A stretch of 64,000 nucleotides of DNA, taken from positions 1 through 64,000 of the forward strand of contig NZ_FOAR01000009.1 in NCBI RefSeq assembly GCF_900109755.1, in the 5' to 3' direction. The stretch's first letter is position 1, and the number at the start of each line of letters is the position of its first letter. The notes under the pieces were generated by a model, which worked only from the letters and a program-made list of their open reading frames with translations, ran no database searches and was not told the origin of the DNA. Source of the stretch: Pseudomonas agarici. Its GTDB lineage: Bacteria; Pseudomonadota; Gammaproteobacteria; Pseudomonadales; Pseudomonadaceae. Below are positions 60,075 through 64,000 of this stretch, one piece after another. A program made the translations under genes and the position numbers.

Positions 60075-60686
60075 ATGTTGCTGATGCTTTACCTCGTCGC
60101 CATTACCGCCGAAGCCATGACCGGCGCCCTGTCGGCCGGGCGCCGTGGCATGGACTGGTTTGGCGTGGTATTGATTGCCTGCGTCACCGCGCTTGGTGGC
60201 GGTTCGGTGCGCGATGTGCTGTTGGGGCATTATCCGTTGACCTGGGTCAAGCACCCGGAATACCTGGTGCTGACCTCCGTGGCGGCGTTGGTCACAGTGT
60301 GCATCGCGCCGCTGATGCGTCATTTGCGTTCGCTGTTTCTGGTGCTCGACGCCCTGGGGCTGGTGGCTTTTACCCTGATCGGCTGCCTGACCGCCCTGGA
60401 AATGGGTCAAGGTATGATGGTGGCTTCGGTCAGCGGAGTGATCACCGGGGTGTTTGGCGGGGTGTTGCGAGATATTTTCTGCAACGATATTCCCTTGGTC
60501 TTCCGCCGTGAACTCTATGCCAGCGTGTCTTTTGCCGCCGCTTGGTGTTTTCTGGGGTGCACTTATTGGCAACTGCCCAGTGAGCAGGCGGTTTTGATCA
60601 CCTTGTTCGGTGGTTTTCTGCTACGCCTCCTGGCGATTCGTTTTCACTGGGAAATGCCGAAGTTTGTTTATAATGACGAGGCTTAG
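60075..60686 (+). CDS. TRIC/UPF0126-type cation channel family membrane protein
   Basis: About 203 residues, seven predicted membrane helices. Two repeats carry the family glycines: ALGGGSVRDVLLGHYPLTWV and FGGVLRDIFCNDIPLVF. Homologous to YicG/YadS and to trimeric intracellular cation channels. ATG 60075 is chosen because the hydrophobic N-terminus begins there; earlier frames are unlikely. It follows orn by 87 bp and is the last backbone-like gene before the AT-rich toxin-like region. Confidence 0.85.
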   Translation: MLLMLYLVAITAEAMTGALSAGRRGMDWFGVVLIACVTALGGGSVRDVLLGHYPLTWVKHPEYLVLTSVAALVTVCIAPLMRHLRSLFLVLDALGLVAFTLIGCLTALEMGQGMMVASVSGVITGVFGGVLRDIFCNDIPLVFRRELYASVSFAAAWCFLGCTYWQLPSEQAVLITLFGGFLLRLLAIRFHWEMPKFVYNDEA

Positions 60687-60820
60687 TGGGCGTATATATC
60701 TACCTTTTTAACTCTCATTGTTGATTCGTTCGGGCAGTATCTGATCAATAAATTCCGTTTTTCTTTTGAAAAGGACAGCGAGTAGCCTTGTGACTCATAA
60801 GTAGTAATAAGGATATTACG

Positions 60821-60889
60821 ATGTTGGACTCGATTTTCCCTGATGGCCGCCTTCCATGCATTATTACGCGGGAAGGGGTGATTGTATGA
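60821..60889 (+). CDS. Possible 22-codon leader ORF coupled to the toxin-like gene
   Basis: ATG at 60821 with AAGGAT 6 bases upstream opens a 22-codon frame (MLDSIFPDGRLPCIITREGV, then IV and stop). Its TGA (60887-60889) overlaps the ATG of the large gene by 4 bases in the ATGA arrangement. The 60687-60820 stretch before it is AT-rich with no clear promoter. Too short to judge by coding statistics. The case rests on the ribosome binding site and the exact overlap. Confidence 0.45.
   Translation: MLDSIFPDGRLPCIITREGVIV
60850..60876 (+). promoter_or_regulatory. Hairpin able to cover the toxin-gene ribosome binding site
   Basis: CCTTCC (60850-60855) can pair with GGAAGG (60871-60876), and two more C's with the next G's across a one-base bulge. 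GGAAGGGG is the Shine-Dalgarno of the large gene (7 bases before ATG 60886). Ribosomes translating the leader frame would melt this stem. Confidence 0.45.
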
Positions 60890-63800
60890 ATACATTGCTG
60901 TTTGACTATGTCGGGAATCGTTATGAAATATCGGGCGATGCATTAGACAGCGACAGTCTTGCCTATCTTGGCGAAATTCAACGGGTCCTGGAAAAATATG
61001 AAGTTGTTTTTCCTGAGCTTTATCTGGAAGGTAAAGAAATACGTGCCAACCAACATGCAAAGGCCTATACGCTGGGCACCATTTATACCCAAGGTGCCAA
61101 TGATCAGCGTATTATTTATCCCTGCTTTCGAGATGATTTTTTATTTGATTTCATTCGAGAAGTACCGTCTTTTTCTCTATGGAATGATCTGGATGGAGAG
61201 TTAGCCGCATCTTATGTGAAGCTCAAGTCGAACTTGATAAAGGATGGAACCGTTGACGAGCATCAGGTTAACCTGATGTTGATCCAGGATTTTATTGCCA
61301 TGGTCAGTCCGGAGGGCGAGAATTTCAGGGCTAAAAAAGCAGAGCTGGATTTTTTGAAAGGCCTGGTCTCCCTCTATCAAGTTGGGGTGGCACAGGCGAA
61401 GGTTAGAAGTTTTCAGGGCGTGAGCCTGGTAAGTCCCACGACCGCAGATATCAGGGAGCGGCGCAAGCGTGCTGTCGAACATGCGTTAAATCTTCTGGTA
61501 GGTGACGATGTTGCCGATGTCAAACTTTATCAGGTGATTGCACAAAGAAGTCCCGATTCCATTGCGAGCATGTTTTTGATTTCAAAATACTACACGCGAT
61601 GGAAAGGGCGCATCAATACAAGACAAGAATTTTCCAATTTTTTGCTTTCGAGTAACCTAGGGTCGATGCTGCCTGCTCTGTTTGCTGGATTTCATCAATT
61701 AAGTGCATTAAGAGCGCGGCGTGTGACACAAATTCTCCTGACACTCCCTAGCGAGGGTTCCCCTGCGTGGCGAACGATGCTGGTCAATATCCATGCCGAG
61801 TTTGATCTGTTCAGGCAACGAGCAGTGGGTAACATACTTAGGCCAGGGGGGCGTCACTACCTGGAGTTAGGAGCTGACTACTCAATCAGTAATACTGAGT
61901 TAGCCATAAAATACTCTGCCGCAGCGGCACAAGGCGTCGATTTTGATGGGATTGTCAATGTCATGGCTCATGGTCATGATATCGAAAGACGTTTGTCCGG
62001 GCATCCTGAAAAAGTTGCAGGGTGGCTATATGACAATATCTTCACCACCTATGGCGTGACGGGGTTCAGAAGATTGAGAGCGATCAATTTTCAATCTTGT
62101 TATATTCCTAAGGTACTGGCAATGCACATTACTTGTCTTCTTCTGGAGAAGGCGATAATTTTTTTTGAAAAAGATAAAATCCCTAATGTGATGGTTATTT
62201 CCAGTCCCCGGTCGCCGCTGGTATTGACTTCGCAGATGTTGCTCGGTCGCCCTCGATCGAACGCATGGCAAGAGCAGCATTTTGTTTTTCCAGGGCATGT
62301 ACTCAAGGCCTTCCGGTATCTCATCGATAATTCCTCAGATATTCAAGTGGCAATCAGAGAGGACTTTTATTGGTCCTATGATTCCGCCAGTTCTAACTAT
62401 CTTTCCTATGTGGACTACTTAAGGAGCACACACGTTTTAGAGGTGGAGCGGCTTTCCGCGTATTCGACAGATGTTTATTATGTCAATAGAGCATCGCTCG
62501 ACTTTCTCAAGGGATTTACACGAACAAAAATAGATATCCGCAACAGCGCTATGTACCAATGTACTCAGTTGATCAGTGACACGTTCCCCGAGGCGGTTAG
62601 CGATATCCGCAAGCTAGTGGCGATTACTTCTATCGGTGCGCCATCAGAGCTGCTTCCGCTCGGCGATGTCGAAACCACCCGCAAAGTGATAGATTTTCTG
62701 GCGAGCTTGAAGTCAGCAAGAGATCGCCGCGATTTCCTGGGTGGTTATCAGATTTACAATGAGACAAAAGTAAAAATTCTGATTGACCCCTACGATCCCC
62801 ATGGACCTGCGAAGATAAAGCATTTCACTGATCTTATCTTCAGACTGTGCAGCTCCTTGGCTCCTAGCAGTGAAGCTCGCTATGAGGCCGCTTATAAAAA
62901 ACTCTTTCTGCTCGACAAGGAAGACTATCGGGCGATGACCGGCATTGATATCGATTTCGCCGCTCGTCAATTTTTCAAAAATTATCCGTATATACAGTTT
63001 GCTCCGGTGGAGTTTCATTCCTTTCAAGGGAGTAGCCCTCGGTCGGACATGATGACAGTGGACGTTGGCCTGCGGCAAAGTCTATTGAGTAGCGAGCAGT
63101 TCGGGGTGTCGACACGTGAGCTGAGGGCATTGCTGGAGGGCGGAGACGAAACAAAGATCCTTCCAGCCATGGATCGATTGGAAAGCAGCTTGAGGGAGAA
63201 GAAGCCGCTTCTCAACGACTCGCGTTCGCTGAAAAACCTGCAAGAGACCCAGGAAAATCTCGCTCGCACCAAGACCCGTCTCGAAAAAAAACAGCTATCG
63301 CCTGTCGTTCTGAAGACTACCGCCCGCGTGGCCGCCGGCTCCAGCCGGCTGCTCGGGGCTTTTGGGGTCTTCGTGGATTTTCGCACCCAGCCCTTCCACC
63401 TCGATTTCTCTTCGGTTAAATCCAGCCTGTTCACCACCAGCGATTCGCTGGCGGTGGTCAAGGGGGTCTTTGATTTCACCACTGATGTGGGGCCGGCACT
63501 GGCCTTGCGCCTGGCCTCCAGCGCGTCGCGAGCGCTCTGGCAGCCCCGGCTTGATCATCTCTTCTTCAAGCTGAATAAGGTGCTACTGCCCCTGGATGTG
63601 CTGTTCACGGCAGTCAGCCTGTATCGCAACGTTGAAGGCGCGCGGTTGGCGAAGACCGTCGAAGAGCAAGCGCTGTATATCACCATGACGGTGATCGATG
63701 CGGCTTCGTTCGGTGTGAGCCTGGCGGGATTTATCCTGATCGGTGTACCTGGGGTCGGGGTTGCCCTGATTCTGGTGGGCATGGCCTTGGCAGTGGTGAA

Positions 63801-64000
63801 CATCCTTTTGAATGCCATCGTCAGTCTCTCCCAGTTGGAGAACTACCGCTGGGACGAGAAGGTGGGACTGTTCTTCAGCAATCTGTTCGGTGCTACGACG
63901 CTGCCGGGTATTCTGACCCAGCAGCAGATGCGCCAAGCGGCGGATCAGTTGTTCGCCGGCTTGCGGGAAGAGGGCATCGATCTGCTGCTGACGCCGATGA
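60886..64000 (+). CDS. Large exotoxin-like protein with C80-like protease and pore-forming-like regions (partial, runs off window)
   Basis: Open from ATG 60886 to the window end: 1038 codons, no stop. Residues 1 to ~290 are helical and unrecognised. At about 297-410 lies a clan-CD-like block: hydrophobic strand TMLVNIHAEFD (Asp307), IVNVMAHGH (His362) and AINFQSCYIP (Cys405). The His-Cys spacing of 43 is close to that of the TcdB autoprotease (His653/Cys698). A charged coiled-coil-like stretch (about 780-803) precedes a long hydrophobic region (about 885-985: LNKVLLPLDVLFTAVSLYRN, GVSLAGFILIGVPGVGVALI) resembling the TcdA/TcdB and Mcf/FitD pore segment. There is no N-terminal signal peptide. 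Bases 60690 to ~63280 are AT-rich, later ones GC-rich. Family assignment is by pattern only; it could be another large polymorphic toxin. Confidence 0.6.
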   Translation, partial: MNTLLFDYVGNRYEISGDALDSDSLAYLGEIQRVLEKYEVVFPELYLEGKEIRANQHAKAYTLGTIYTQGANDQRIIYPCFRDDFLFDFIREVPSFSLWNDLDGELAASYVKLKSNLIKDGTVDEHQVNLMLIQDFIAMVSPEGENFRAKKAELDFLKGLVSLYQVGVAQAKVRSFQGVSLVSPTTADIRERRKRAVEHALNLLVGDDVADVKLYQVIAQRSPDSIASMFLISKYYTRWKGRINTRQEFSNFLLSSNLGSMLPALFAGFHQLSALRARRVTQILLTLPSEGSPAWRTMLVNIHAEFDLFRQRAVGNILRPGGRHYLELGADYSISNTELAIKYSAAAAQGVDFDGIVNVMAHGHDIERRLSGHPEKVAGWLYDNIFTTYGVTGFRRLRAINFQSCYIPKVLAMHITCLLLEKAIIFFEKDKIPNVMVISSPRSPLVLTSQMLLGRPRSNAWQEQHFVFPGHVLKAFRYLIDNSSDIQVAIREDFYWSYDSASSNYLSYVDYLRSTHVLEVERLSAYSTDVYYVNRASLDFLKGFTRTKIDIRNSAMYQCTQLISDTFPEAVSDIRKLVAITSIGAPSELLPLGDVETTRKVIDFLASLKSARDRRDFLGGYQIYNETKVKILIDPYDPHGPAKIKHFTDLIFRLCSSLAPSSEARYEAAYKKLFLLDKEDYRAMTGIDIDFAARQFFKNYPYIQFAPVEFHSFQGSSPRSDMMTVDVGLRQSLLSSEQFGVSTRELRALLEGGDETKILPAMDRLESSLREKKPLLNDSRSLKNLQETQENLARTKTRLEKKQLSPVVLKTTARVAAGSSRLLGAFGVFVDFRTQPFHLDFSSVKSSLFTTSDSLAVVKGVFDFTTDVGPALALRLASSASRALWQPRLDHLFFKLNKVLLPLDVLFTAVSLYRNVEGARLAKTVEEQALYITMTVIDAASFGVSLAGFILIGVPGVGVALILVGMALAVVNILLNAIVSLSQLENYRWDEKVGLFFSNLFGATTLPGILTQQQMRQAADQLFAGLREEGIDLLLTPM

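Noticed and set aside
60687..60820. Promoter for the toxin-like gene
   Set aside because: The stretch is AT-rich, so many -10-like hexamers occur by chance. None has a matching -35 at 16-18 bp.
63024..63482. Minus-strand frames (152 and 87 codons) inside the toxin-like gene
   Set aside because: The plus-strand frame is open across the whole 3.1 kb and has coherent domain structure. The opposite frames have none.

Overview
The window is chromosomal DNA of a Pseudomonas, most likely of the P. fluorescens/P. putida lineage. The evidence is high GC, TTG and GTG starts, and a gene order that follows the known Pseudomonas backbone: aceF-aceE/glnE, waaF-waaC-waaG-waaP, msbA-hldE, waaA, thiC, nudF-cpdA-parE-parC, serB-psd, motAB-rsgA-orn. 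Species cannot be fixed from this stretch. No tRNA, rRNA or CRISPR array was seen.

Layout. (1) 1-440: the 5' part of an IS1182-type transposase, cut by the window edge, next to aceF. (2) 440-5049: pyruvate dehydrogenase E2 and E1, with two palindromic operators upstream of aceE, then glnE on the other strand. (3) 8.5-27.4 kb: the lipopolysaccharide core locus. It holds heptosyltransferases WaaF and WaaC, glucosyltransferase WaaG, a run of WaaP-like kinases with overlapping stop and start codons, a carbamoyltransferase, Mig-14, the deacetylase DnpA, two glycosyltransferases, an O-antigen ligase fused to a kinase-like domain, MsbA and HldE. Together they make ADP-heptose, build and phosphorylate the inner core, flip it and ligate O-antigen. 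(4) 27.4-37.8 kb: a conserved hypothetical, an aldo/keto reductase, an FAD oxidoreductase, an SMR pump, a LysR regulator, Kdo transferase WaaA, TolC, and ThiC under a TPP riboswitch. (5) 37.8-46.8 kb: a lipoprotein, NudF, a DUF1249 protein, CpdA, YqiA, and ParE/ParC with two small exported or membrane genes between them. (6) 46.9-60.7 kb: a PqiC-like lipoprotein, an AhpA/YtjB membrane protein, SerB, a PilZ-like protein, Psd, RhdA, an HDOD protein, MotAB, RsgA, Orn and a TRIC-type channel.

(7) 60.7-64 kb departs from the backbone. A very large gene starts at 60886 and stays open to the end of the window (at least 1038 codons). It has no obvious housekeeping role. Its order looks like a large clostridial or Mcf/FitD-type toxin: an N-terminal region of unknown function, a clan-CD (C80-like) cysteine-protease signature with His362 and Cys405, then a long hydrophobic region like the TcdA/TcdB pore-forming segment. 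Most of it is markedly AT-richer than its surroundings, but the pore-like part switches back to high GC, so the gene looks mosaic. A 22-codon leader ORF overlaps its start codon, and a hairpin can cover its ribosome binding site. This is the strongest candidate for an under-described system here.

Repeats. A ~160-bp palindromic, MITE-like element occurs in two full copies (8371-8529, 39064-39227) and one terminal fragment (15592-15635). In both full copies the element's end supplies the stop codon of the upstream gene. A second, ~92-bp element with CTAG flanks abuts the 39-kb copy.
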